From Patagioenas fasciata (lineage: Eukaryota > Chordata > Aves > Columbiformes > Columbidae): a stretch of 64,000 nt of DNA. The position numbers and the translations under genes were made by a program. Shown piece by piece: positions 24,481 to 36,940 of this stretch. Position 1 is the stretch's first letter, and the number at the start of each line of letters is the position of its first letter. The DNA lies in assembly GCF_037038585.1 (NCBI RefSeq), contig NC_092522.1:47405661-47469660 (forward strand). Direction: 5' to 3'. The notes beneath the pieces were generated by a model. The model saw only the letters and a program-made list of their open reading frames with translations. It had not been told where the DNA came from and did no database searches.

Positions 24481-27400
24481 CATAATTGAATATTGTAATG
24501 ACCCAAGGGTGGAGTGATTCCAGCTACACAGATCCAAGCACGGCTCCTCTGATGGTCAAGATTCAGTGGTGCAGTCACACGCAGCCAGACAGAGCACAAA
24601 TGCCTAATGTGTGGAATAAGAAAGTGTCGTTTGGCTTCCTCAAACACACTGTTGGATGATGTTCACCAGGCCAGGTCTCAGCTCAGCTCTCCAGCAAGCT
24701 GTGTCTTCATTTTAAGGCATAAGGCCCAACACTTGCCTTGATGGGTGTTTTCGCAGTAAGGAATACACCTTCAGAGGCAGACAGTGCTGTTAAGGCCAAG
24801 GTTATTGTTCCTCTGCTTTTGTGTGGAGCTTGTTGTAACACAACAGGTGAGTCTCTCTACAGCTAATTCATGCTTGTGCAGGAGTGTGCAAAGAAACCCA
24901 GCCACCAGTGCTCTGGGCTAATGCAGATTTCTTCACTAGCTTTAGGACTAGGACTTTTGTATTCTGTCGTCCTCACATTACACATTTGGAGGAGCCTTGT
25001 CATCCATTCAGCAGAACATGTGGGGATGGAGACAGCCCTACAATGAAAAACATGAGCTAAAGGAGTGGGCAGCCTGCACAGACTGTGGTCACATCACCTG
25101 GCTGGGAGCACAGGTCCTACTTTCCACAGGGCTGTTCGAAGGATTCACAGATCTCAGCCTTGCACCCTGATCAGTGTGTGTCTGGGACAGGGAACCACAT
25201 AACAAAAAAGAGAGTATAACATGAAAACCATGAGGAAACGATCATCAATTGCCATACAGTTGCTATCATGAATAAGAAGAAATGCATTCCCACAAATTCA
25301 GGAAAGAATGCTCCCATTTCAGCATTCCTCAGGTGAAGAAGTGCTTGTTTTTCTTTGCTAAATGCCTATTTCCATCATCAGTATTTCCTGCATGTTGTTG
25401 TCACATCAAGATGCCGTCAGGCTTTGAAGCATAAGAACTGGGTTGTATCTCTCACGAGCTGCCCATGTATATTTATGTGGCATAGGGCAATACATCATAA
25501 AGGGAAATTCTGTAAAATGCTCTTGGTAGCAAATGTTTTCTTTCTGACCCTTCTATTAATATGGAACTGGCATGAATCCTTACATCTACCCACTGACTCC
25601 TGCTCTGCACGTAGTACACATATTATTCCAATTGGGAACTCGAGTCTATTTTGCACCTGATGGGATCTTCATTTTGGAAAGGAATCAGAGGGTTTGGAAA
25701 CAGAGACTGATTCACACCCCAGGTTTATTTTGTTTATGCATAGGAAAAATGTGGAAATCCCCAGCTGCTGCATGAAGCGGCCTGGGTAAGGATGATTCTC
25801 GCACTGAGAACACAGGACCACGTTTGCTCTGAAAATGAAAAGCTGACATCTTATTCCTGTGAATTTTGTCTAAGGATTTTGCCCTGAAAACCATCTAGTT
25901 TTACTAATTGGTCACTAGAGATTATAAACATCAGCCTTGCATGAACATTTTGAAACAAAATACTACAATGATCTTTTTGGAGTTCTCTGACTAATTCTAG
26001 GAGTATCGCAATGAAGAAGGGTGATGAGAGTAAGAAAGATTGTGTGATAACACCTGAGTCACATTAACTGGATTGTCAGAGATTACTTGGACCACACTGT
26101 GAGAGAGGCTGGGAAGGCAATGAACCTTGCAGGGCACTGACGCTAACTGATATGTATCTTGTATTTTAAAACACAAGAGCACAAACTCCACCTAGACCAG
26201 AGTATTAACTTGTCTGGAGTCTTCTCACTTGATTTTTGTGTCCTCTGGAGAGGAGAGCCCTCCATTCAGCAGCGCTGGGCCCTGAGGAGCGCAGCTGAAC
26301 TGCATGCAGATGCAGAATAGGTCCCTTTGGCCAGGCCGTTCATACATGACCCCTGGTGATCACCTCCCATTATCAGAGTGCAGATCATTTGCTGCAAAGG
26401 AGGTTCTCCACATTGAATTTGATGGCAGTAGGATTTTTGCTAAACATGAATGTTTCCAACTGTGCAAAGTATTTATAAAGCACACAGCACATGACTGAGT
26501 AGAATATGTTTTTAATATAATGTAGTAAGAGCATGTGGAAAAAATAATGGAGACTCTTCTCCATTCAGAATTCAAGCACAACAAACTGTAATTACATCAA
26601 CATTTCTAGAACATGTTTTTCTTAAGCATTTCATTAAATATTAAGGAAATATAAACACATATGTTAAAAATTGTGCAAACATCTTATAGATTGCATAGGA
26701 AGGACCTGGATTTTCCTTTCACATTGGGATTGCATCGTAATTCCATGAGGTCATCTATGACTGCTGGCAAGGAGGACTGGACTTACAGTTCCCTCCCTGT
26801 TATGTGTGTATGTGCTGCAAAGGGAGGGCATGTCTGGAGCACTGACATGTATATGGTGTGCTAAAATGTATTTTTTCTTAAGCTATTTGCCTCTTCTCTA
26901 CTTATTTTGAAAGTGAAAAATACTCTCTCTTCCATTACTTTCATATGAACAGACCCAGTTAAATCCTCTGTTGGAAAAGGGAAACTCTTTGGTCATCAAA
27001 CATTTTACCTCTTCACAGATCAGAGAGAGGGTAGTATGATTATATTAACACTCTCACTGGCCTGTTTTATGAGGCTGTTGTTAACAAGACCATTCACTCA
27101 CTTAACATGTATTCTTTTTTAAAACTAAAGGCAGAGGAGCTGATGTCAGGCCAGGCATCCGTGCACACCTGAGCAGGGTGGGTGGATGCGAGACAGCCAC
27201 AGCTTCTGGGGAACAAAGGTGTAGAAATCAAGGCAGAAGTTGAGGCCAAATGCTGTTTTCTCTCTGCCTTCACCTCCCCACACTCACCCTGCCCTTTTTG
27301 GTACCTCCTGCTCTGCTTTTGCCTTACCTCTTTTGTTCCCGGAGCCCTTGTGCCTACTGGAGGGACCCCCGCAAGCCCCCCTGCAGACCACAGCCCCCCA

Positions 27401-30400
27401 TGGCTCCAACAGGCGGCCCTGCCTGCAGCTACCGCTGCTCTGGCCAGTACCCAGCTGGCAAGGAACGAAGAGCAAAGGAGGGAGGAGCAGCCAGAAACAT
27501 CATTGTGCCATGGCAGCTCCTGGCAAAAGGGAGGCAGAAATGCAAGGAAACGCTGGATGGATGTGTGAGGTTGCAGCTGGGGGCTGGTGAGCACCTCGGG
27601 GGAGCTTTGTGCCATGTGGCTGCTTGAGTGGTTATGGTCTAACATGGACAGACAGTGATTTATTTCATTTTTAGTGCCAGTGAAAGGCAGGGGTGGTTAT
27701 TCAGTCAAATCAACAATGGCTGCTGTGGAAAGGTTGCCCTGAGCATGGCCTGGGAAAGGATGGGTCTGAGAGTGTTGCCTTTATGGTTTCCACTGGCCAT
27801 GTATCTGGATTTTCCCGAAATATCAACCCATATCTCAGACTGTCCTGTGAAGCTGGCCCTCTGAAAACCCTGAATGATATAGTTAATATTCTTTTTACAC
27901 CTGCCAGGAGTTAAATCAAGGGCTAATATTACTGGAATATCAGATTCTTTTGTTTAAAAGTACTGTTTTCCTGAAATTCCCCTTAAACTTTACCTGATAA
28001 AGGAGGAATAGAAGGAAACAATGTATTGGCAACATACTAGTTGTTGGATACAGGCTGGAATTCATCTACTTTGTTACCCACAGAGTTTATCTCAAGGTTT
28101 TATCTGGTACAAAAACACACATAGAAATTCTTGCAGTTATGACACCAATATCCTGTGAAAGAAACAGGTGTGGGGTTATCACTTGCAGGAGATAGGGTGA
28201 TGATCCACTTAGTAGAAAACCTGTGCTCTAGGCTGGTTTTAGGGTGCAGTTAAGCACTGGAAGGGCTTTCTATGGTAGAAGGTGTAAAGCCAGGGCTATA
28301 TTCACTGAAGGTTACCCAGGTTTTCAAAATTCTCCTCTTATGAGCAACCCACATTACTACACAGATAATTACATGGCAATTCAGGATCCCCGAATTCCTC
28401 TCTGGCTCGTGTCTTGTCTTAAGGTACTGGTGTTGGTGTCCGCTATGGGCAGTCTGTGACGGCAGACAGGTTTGACTACTACCAACTTGCTGTGAGTCCT
28501 TCTCTGGACTTGGTGCTATCTACTCTGTAGAGCTGCTGCGAGGCTTTGTGAACCCCCACAGAACCCTCTGATACTCACAGAAGTAAAAAATGGTGTCATA
28601 GTCCATTTTATTTTCCAGTCCCATTCTGCTTGTTTTCTTCTGCTGGTACATCACTTAATAAAGGAATTGGACAGCTTTTCTTGTACGTGATGAACAGCCA
28701 GCCCTTTCTCAATGTGTGGCCCTTGCCTGGACTTGTCATTATTTGAGGTGTAGATGGGTTTGTGTGCAAGCCTGCACACACATGTGCACGCTTGCAAAAG
28801 CACAGCCTGGGTGAGCTCCAGGCCAGCCATTAGATTTCCCTTGCTATTACTCTACTGTACATATTCCTAGTAGATTAGAGCAGAATTTTTTTTACACACT
28901 CTTCTATAAAAAGTGTGCTATATTGATTGCAGCAGAGTGAGCTGCTGTGGTTGATATCTGAGAGCTAACCCAGATAGGGATAAGCATTACATCAGCCATC
29001 AGGCGAGGGAACCTGGCGAGCTGCCAGCCTGTAAAAATGGAAGACATTTGCGTCACTGTTCCCTTGGTAATGCTTCTTGGAGCCGTGTCAGCTGTCCCCC
29101 GAGGTTGTTTCCTTAATATGTCAACAGACATTCCTGAATCTTTAATGCTGAATAGCTCTTTTTCCTCTTCCAAAAAACACTTAGGTGACAGAGTAGCTGG
29201 TGTCTCCCACTGCCCTAGGCATTAAAAAATTATATACCTATGTAGATCAGGCTTTCTACCTTTTAGGGGAGGGTCACAGCAGTTACAGTCAGATCTGGGT
29301 GAAGCAAAAGCTCATCGGCAGTGTGACTGCTGTTTGTACAGACTGAGGAAGCAGCAGCCCTGTTTGAAATCACTCCTTTCCCCCTGCAGAATCTCACTGG
29401 AGGGAATGAAAGCGTCTGTGTTAGATTAGTTGTTGGAATTTGCTAACATTTGAGATAAACTATCCGACCTTGCTTTAGGAATTTCAGTTACATACAATAA
29501 TTTCAGGTTAATGCCTGAAAGCTGTAGGACTGTGTGTGCAGTGACCTCTAGCTTCCGGAAACCATTTGTTAGTGCCAGTTCTGAGAAACAGTCGGAGGTT
29601 TTACCCAATGACATTTTCACCTTTCTGCTTCTCCATGCAGCCAGCTGCTGTTTTCAACTTGAAGAATTAAAATGCAAGGAAGGTACACTTGACCAAATTT
29701 GAATGCGTGCCCTTTCAGCTGAAAGTAAACATCCCCTATCTAGAAGACCTTTTGTTCTTAGGTGACAGTTTTGAGTTCACTGTGCAGTTGCTGTAGTAAT
29801 TAATCACAGACTTGTAATTTAATAGTTCGGGAAGAGCAAGCAAAGAAGTCATTCCAAGAAATCACTTTGTGAGTAACTTAATTTTGGTCGAGGAGTTACT
29901 AAGCGTTCATGATAATTTATCACTGTCAGACGCGTTTCACACGATCCTACTGACCAAGAGCACCAGATCAGAAAGCAGCTCCGCTTGTTAAAACCCAGTT
30001 CTGCCAAGGAGGCTGCAAGCTCTGTTATTTTGCAGTCCTTATCCAGTATTGAAGGACTTCCAGATTGCTCGCTTGAGGAATTTGACCCCAGCAGTGGAAT
30101 TTGCCTCCTGCGTAGCGCCCCAGGGGGAGCTGTTTCCTTTGGCTGCAGAAGGTAGCTGTCTGCTTGAGACGGGCAGGCAGGCAGCACTGAGGATGGAGGC
30201 CCTCACCGAGGTCCGTGCACAGGCAGGAGGTCCCTACCTGCAGCTAGGCCAGCGCTGCAGGGCAGGAGGGGGCTTCCTGAGCACCCCGATTTGGCAGCCT
30301 TGCATTAGCAGTGAGGAAACTACCAAGCCCTTCAGGTTGGGCTTGTGCATGTGTCCATGTGCGTACATTTACGGGGGAAGTGACGTTCCTGCCTGAGCCC

Positions 30401-33400
30401 TGTGCTTGTTTGTCCTTGTGGTTGCCACCTGGCTGGTCTCCAGCTGGCATGGCCAGCTCTAACCTCGACGGACAGGCAACCAGTGACTCAGTTCAGTGGG
30501 AGAACGCGGGGCACTCACGGAAGGCTGAGGCCAGAGGCAGGCAGCCTTAGGGAGGAGTAACCTTGCCCTATGCTATCTCAAGGTGCTGAGAGAACTGGCT
30601 TTCCCTTGAGCCCTGTGACACCTGAATCCTACAGAGAGACAGCAATTGCTGAGCTGCTTGGTCCACACCCCATCTTCCCCAGAACCTGCTGCTCGATGGG
30701 GTCAGAGCCAGATAGTGTTGGGTGTTTGTTCTACCCTTGTCCTTGTGCTGCCACTCTGCTGGGGAGGCTGGAAGAGGGAGGTGGAAAAAACGTGACTCAT
30801 GGGAGTAATCTAAAACTGGGACAGGGTCATATGCTGGAGGCAGGTGGAGATTACTGACTTCCAGACCAAGGAGTGTTTGGCTGAAGGTTACCAGCCCCAG
30901 CTGAGCAGCTGGGCTTGATGCTGCAAACACAGATGCCAGAGGCAGGACTAACTCCAGCTGTAGCTGCTGTTGCCTTCTGGCTGGTGCAGAGGCCAGTGCA
31001 GGCCTTCTTGAGGGACATTGTCTCTGTGCTTTAGGTCTCCCTGAAGGAGAAGAAGCCCCCACAGCAGGGTCAGCAGTGTGGGGAGGGCAAGGAGAAGTGA
31101 AAAGGTTCCTTCTCTGAGACACAGCTTGTATAATAACTCATCCCTCCCAGGATCATTTTCTTTCCTCCTTTCACCTGCTATGGACCCAGATTTCTCACCA
31201 AGTGAGATGAGCATCAAACCTTCCTTCAAAGACCTGACCCTTCCCTATTGTCAGCCCTATGGCTCCTCTCTGTCTATTGCTATCATGCACTTCTATATTT
31301 AACACGACTCGTGTCTGCTGTAAAGGGCTTTTTCTGAGGTAAAGTTAAATACATGGCAAAACTTTCAGAAATAGAGCCTTGAAAACACAATTGCTCTATC
31401 CTGACTGCTTGTTTCATTATTCAAATAGATAGTCAAATGAAGGTCAGCTCTTGAATAGGTTTGAATTTTTATGGTTCTGTGAATGAACAGTCTCCTAGTC
31501 CCAGAAAGCTGCAAGTTGAGGTCTTTTGTACTGCTGTGAGCTAGGCTTTGAAAATCCCAGTGATATCTGAAGCCCTGTAACTTCTGTCACACAAGAGTAC
31601 TGCTTACAGTCACTGGGTAGCTGCAGCTGTAGGAGGTGGGTGCCAGCTTGCCCTTGAACTCTGCACATCCTATCAGCTTTCCAAGTGTGCTTCCTTCTCG
31701 TCTCTGGGTGCAGTTCAATTCCCCCTGCCTGTGTGCCCAGAGAAAGCAGTGGGAACCTCTCTACCAACCTCAGTGGATGTAAGAGTACCCTCACAACACT
31801 GACAGCCTTTTACAAAGTCCCATATAAGTTGCACTTTTTATGTCCTCTTTCCATGCATGACGCCAAGATGAAAGGCTTCAGGGACTATGCTGACCAGCTT
31901 TTAAACGACTGTCTGAAGGAAGCAGTCCTCAGAGGCTGGCACAGATTTGTCACATCATGTTCTTTCACCTCATCTAAGCATGCCAACTTAACTGAAGTAG
32001 TTTTGATCCACAATGGTCTGAAACAGCTCACTGAAACTGGTCACTGGAGGACCAGGCAATATCGCTGCTTCTGTTTGTGCTGCAATAATACTCCATCAAA
32101 TTAGCCCTGGATGCTAGTCTGGCAAGCTACTGTACATCCATACCAATTTGCTAGGCTGCATGAAAGTACTCCCTGGGGACTGGATTCCATGGTGACTGTG
32201 TGCTTTTTAAGTCAAATGCTCAATATTCTGGGCAGGTGTCATACAGTGCAACTTCCTGCTGCTGTGAGCAGAGAAAGTCAGGGGCAGCACAAGAAAATAC
32301 TGAGTCAGGAAGGTGTGGCTTTCTGATGGTTAGCACAGGTCCTCGGGTTGAAGTCTGAAGGACACCATTGCCTCGGCTTCACCAGTCTCCCTCTTTCATG
32401 GAAGAGAAAGTGATAGCGCTGGCAGTAACTAGCATATCTGGAGACCCAGCATGGAGCATATGGCCTTTTGTTTTCAGTGTACAATTTGAAATGAGTCATC
32501 TACAGGTGAGTCAACTCATAAGTTGCAGGGAGAGGGTGACAGGCACTATGGTAGCATAGGAGAGGTGCACCGGGGCCATGAAGAAGGTTGTCACATGTCC
32601 TTTTGTGATGCCAGGGGATTTAGAGACTCAGGCTTGTTTTCAGGGAAGACTGCTCAGCCAAATGTTCTAATTAAAAAATGGCTCGTCAGCTAACTGTGTT
32701 TGTCCATGCAAAGCAGCAGTTCTGTGTCCAGCTGTTTCTCCTAATGCAGGAAAGAAGCCTGGTTCACCTCAGCCAGTCAGCTCTGCTCAGGGTGAAGTGC
32801 AGGGGAAATTCCATGAATATCAGGGAAGTGGGTTAAACAGTGCGTACAGAGACTTATTTGAGATTCCAGATGTTTTGAATTGTCTTTGTAAAAATAAAAC
32901 AATCTTTTAATACTTCATCAATGTTACAAAAATCTTTTTTGTTTGTTTTCAAGCAAAATTCATGTTTGTCCTGGATGTTTTATGGATTTGTGCTAATAGA
33001 TATTAACAGTGCTATGACTCCTGTCAGCTGCAGAAATTCAGCTTGTCCTCCTGTGCCCTGACTTAGGAAATCTTTTGCTGGAGACTTGGGTCAGGAAAAG
33101 GAGCAGATGAATGTTCCCTTGCATAGCTGCAGAATGTGGGTATAGTGAATACTTGGAAGACCAAAGGGTAGATAGACAAGCTGAATGGAAACACTAGTTA
33201 TTTCTGGCTAGTATGTGCCTCATGTGAGAAGTGTATGCTGTATTTTCGGACACCTCTGATGGCAAATAAGTGCTCTTGAGGGCATAGATGGGAACAGGAC
33301 GCAGGGAAATTTCTGAAGCTTAAGGACATCTACAAAGGATGTCTATGAAAACACCCTGACAGATCCAGGAAACAGCTTTGTGAGTAATGAATGTATTCCA

Positions 33401-36400
33401 AACAAGGTAATGTTTCTAATTGATTTCACTCAAAAAACCACAGCATGTGCTGGGTATCTCGTTCGTGAGATGAGCTGGTCCTCAGTGAAGTCTTTCAACC
33501 TTTTGGCCCATGATAAACAGAAGCAGCACACGGCTGATGATATGAACAAAAGCGGGTAAATAAGAACACCACACAAAGGTAGGGCAGATATAGCTGAACC
33601 AGGGCTAGACTGCATCAGAATTCCCAGGCTGCTGAGCCCTATGGACTGAAATGGGTATCTCCTGTAGGGACACAAGCTGTTGATGGTTGGTTGGCATGGC
33701 TGTCCAGATGTAGGTGGAAGGCTGTAGTGGAACACTGTGCCAAAAGGTATCTGCAACTTCCCTGTGCTCTCTGAATGTCAGGTCTCTGGTGCTGGGAATG
33801 CCCTGGGAAGCAGCCTTACCAACACCTGCCCTCACAGAGCCCTGTGGGGATACATGCAGGAGTTCTCCAAATGGATACTTCCTCTTCCCTTTTTCTTGGG
33901 TTTTATGAAAAATTCAAAAGCTGCTAATAGTTGATAACTCTTATTTTGTGGGCTCTGGTATTACAGTTGCCAATGGAAATCAGGACATCCCCCAGCCCCC
34001 ACCCTGAACTGAGTGTTTTTAATGGGAGTCTGTCTTCTATGCTGATAATGATTAATCCTTCCATGCATGTTATTACAATTCTACCTTTCCATCCTGAGGT
34101 TTCCTTCAACATAGCAATACATTTCCCAATTATTCTCCCCCCTAACTTCCTGTAGATTCTTCTAGCAAAGGCTGGTATTCAGATGCCTGCGCTGGCTTTG
34201 GGCATGTAGTAGATACTGTGGTGGGAGCATGAGAGAACAGCTGTCCTGGTTTTAGGCTATGGCACAGGTGAATGGCAGACAGAGGCAGGATAGTGACTGC
34301 CCATGCAGAGGATATTACCTGAAGCTGTTTCCCAGAAGGTGCAGGTTAAGAGTTATCTGACCAAATGTAGATGTCTGTATCTGAGTATTCATCTTGATTC
34401 TGTTCATAGTCAATAGAGAAAAATATGCACTCCAGGGTGTGATTCATCTTAGTCTAAAGGAGACATATAAAGCAAACCAGATGACTCACACCCCAGACAT
34501 CCCTATTTCTCTTCATTGAATATGCAAGGTGACTGCCTCAGATGTAGATATCTAAAGCGGGGTGAGACAAATCCCACTCAAAGCATCATGTTTGAAATGG
34601 CAATGCAGGAAAATATGCAGAAATAATGTTCCCCCAGATAGGCAGTACACAGAGAGCACCTCATCCACCTTTTCTAAAGCTTTTCTTCACACCTGCTGTT
34701 ATGAGAAGTGTGAGTATTGTGGAAGTGCCACAAGTTTTTTTATTTGTTGACTTCTTGAGCAGGGAGATTAGGAGATTGCTACGGGTCTGTCATATGGAAG
34801 GGAGCAGAGAAGGTCTGTGGGTTCAACCCACTCAGGAAGTGTGGTGTGAAACTGAGAAGCATGCTCCGTAGTTCAAAATTCAATACTGTGGGAAAACAGT
34901 GTACTGAAGCTTGATAGTGCCATGGTGTATATCTCTTGCATCTCACAGAGTAGGCCAGGGAGTATTAAACACCAGCCAGGCTGAAACAGTCTCCAGTCTT
35001 CGTCCAGAATTATGGAGGGGCTGTAGCTGGGAAAAGGACTTTAAACTTGCCTAAAGCTATACTGTATTTTATAGAAGAGCTTCCCCCTGCAGCCATTTCA
35101 GGCTGAATGCTGGTGATGTTCTCCTCCATACCAACTTCTGTCCATCCATCCTTGTGGAGTTCTTAAGCTCCAACCATGCTGAGTCAGTCAGTGCTCGGCC
35201 ACCCTGATAAATCCTTCTCTTGCCAGTGGTAAGATATTGCAGTGAGCACAACAGGAATAACGAGGCCTGAAGTCAAATTAGTGCAGAGGTAGGCTTTAGA
35301 GATAAAAACAGACTTCTCTTTTTGTTTTTGCTCAGTAATGTCCTATGGACACATGCATTTTGGAGAGTTTCCTCCAAGTGGGAATTTCCATCTGGAGGCA
35401 CCATTTTCAAGAGGGCAATCAAGCCAGGACCCTGTTGGTGTTGGATGGGGAAACATGATGGCTCATCACTTTCCTCTGTTGGACGGGTGCCACTGTGGCT
35501 GCTCACCAACTGCTGAATGGAGGGCGATGTCCTCTCAAGGTGATCCCAAAGCAGGAAAGGGCATGCAGAGAGCAGACATGACCAGACCAGATGTGCTGTG
35601 GCACAGTTTGTGATAGAAGTGGGACGTCAGTGTTGTAACCACATGAACTTTAAAGTGACCATGATCTCTGTGACACAGTTGCTCTTGTTCCAAGGGCAGG
35701 GGGGTGTTTCCTGCAGTTAAAACCATCAAATAATTAAAGGAGAAAAGAAGTGGTGCATGGAAGCAAGACACTCTGAGATGTATTTTTATAGGTCTTTGTA
35801 ATATTATACTTCCAAGACTGCCAGGCATCAGTGGCGGGCTCTCATTTGCTTCCAAACATGCTGACTGTCAGAGCGTGATGCCAGGCTCTCTCTTGGCTCA
35901 GGGTCGAAAGGATGATTTTGGAGGTCTTGTACAATTTAACCCTGCAGTGAGTCTTTTTAACTGTCTGCAGGCCTTTGCTGTCTTATTTTATTGGTTATTA
36001 TATGACGATGGGAATGTTGTGATGGGACCTTTATAAACATCTAGAAAGAAAATGTTTGCATTTCACATTGGGGTTTGATGCCTAACAGCTGAGGACCAGA
36101 CTGGAGAGCTGCAAGGTGAGGGGTTGTGGGATTCCAGAGGCTGAGAGAGCATTGAGGTGCGAGGTGACCAGCCTGATTGCACAGACGATCAAGCAGTGGC
36201 TCTTGCCTCAGCACCAACTCTGCAAGAGGCCAAAACCTGGAATACTGGAAAAACTGGATTGTTCCCTTCTCTTTCCCAATCAATCCTGTGTAGCAATCGG
36301 TGTGAAAGATTGGCACGTGACTAAACTGCTGGCCTAATCTCCTGCACTGGTGTCCTGGGAAGGGGCTTCCAGTGGTATTGCAAGGCCTGTACCTCTCTTT

Positions 36401-36850
36401 CAGAGAGCAAACAACCCTGTTGATTTGCACTACCTATGAGACATGCAAGAAAAAGCCAAAATTTCTGTGCCCATCTTCCATTTTGTGTGTGCCAGTTGTC
36501 TGAACTACACTCCTTCTGTTCAACTTGGATAATTATTCAGGAAAATGGTCCAAAGCCCTTTTAGGCCTTCTCTTGCTTTGTTGACCAGGTTCAATTTTAA
36601 TTTTTCCCCCTCTGATGAAGGATGCCAGATTAGGCTGAGAATAACATCGTAGTGACTGGAGTTACGCAACTAGTGAAGTGCATGGGATTAACAGGATGTG
36701 GTGTGAGGGGAACCCTCAAAGGTTTCCATTAGTCTGTCTCAGGAAGCTCCTCCTCAAACCCTCTCTCAGCACAAAATAAGAAAAAACCTCCCACATGCAA
36801 CCCAAAGTATAAAGAGCAAATCAGGTTCACAAAATTCAGTTCAACCCTTC
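24480..36850. other. Intergenic DNA, no gene recognised
   Basis: About 12 kb without a supported gene. Local points: a perfect 14-bp palindrome CTTTCAGCTGAAAG at 29,712-29,725; a GC-richer part at 27.25-27.6 and 30.1-30.6 kb where open frames lengthen on both strands; a 139-codon open frame at 31,685-32,104 that resembles no protein I know. No repeat family is recognised with confidence. Confidence 0.45.
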
Positions 36851-36940
36851 AAAACAAAACAAAACAAAACAAAACAAAACAAAACAAAACAAAACAAAAC
36901 AAAACAAAACAAAACAAAACAAAACAAAACAAAACAAAAC
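36851..36940. repeat. (AAAAC)18 microsatellite
   Basis: Eighteen uninterrupted AAAAC units, 90 bases, with no substitution. The purity implies recent expansion and probable length polymorphism. It is not attached to any repeat family I recognise. Confidence 0.97.

Noticed and set aside
27094-27645. 183-codon open frame on the - strand with overlapping frames on +
   Set aside because: Open frames on both strands at once follow local GC content; no recognisable domain or splice context.
31685-32104. 139-codon open frame on the + strand
   Set aside because: No recognisable family, and the surrounding sequence shows no promoter or exon partners; length is within chance for a 64 kb window.
34230-34560. 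Possible LTR start (CTGTCCTGGTTTTAGG) like some avian endogenous retrovirus LTRs
   Set aside because: Only about a dozen bases match; no LTR end, target duplication or internal region could be found.
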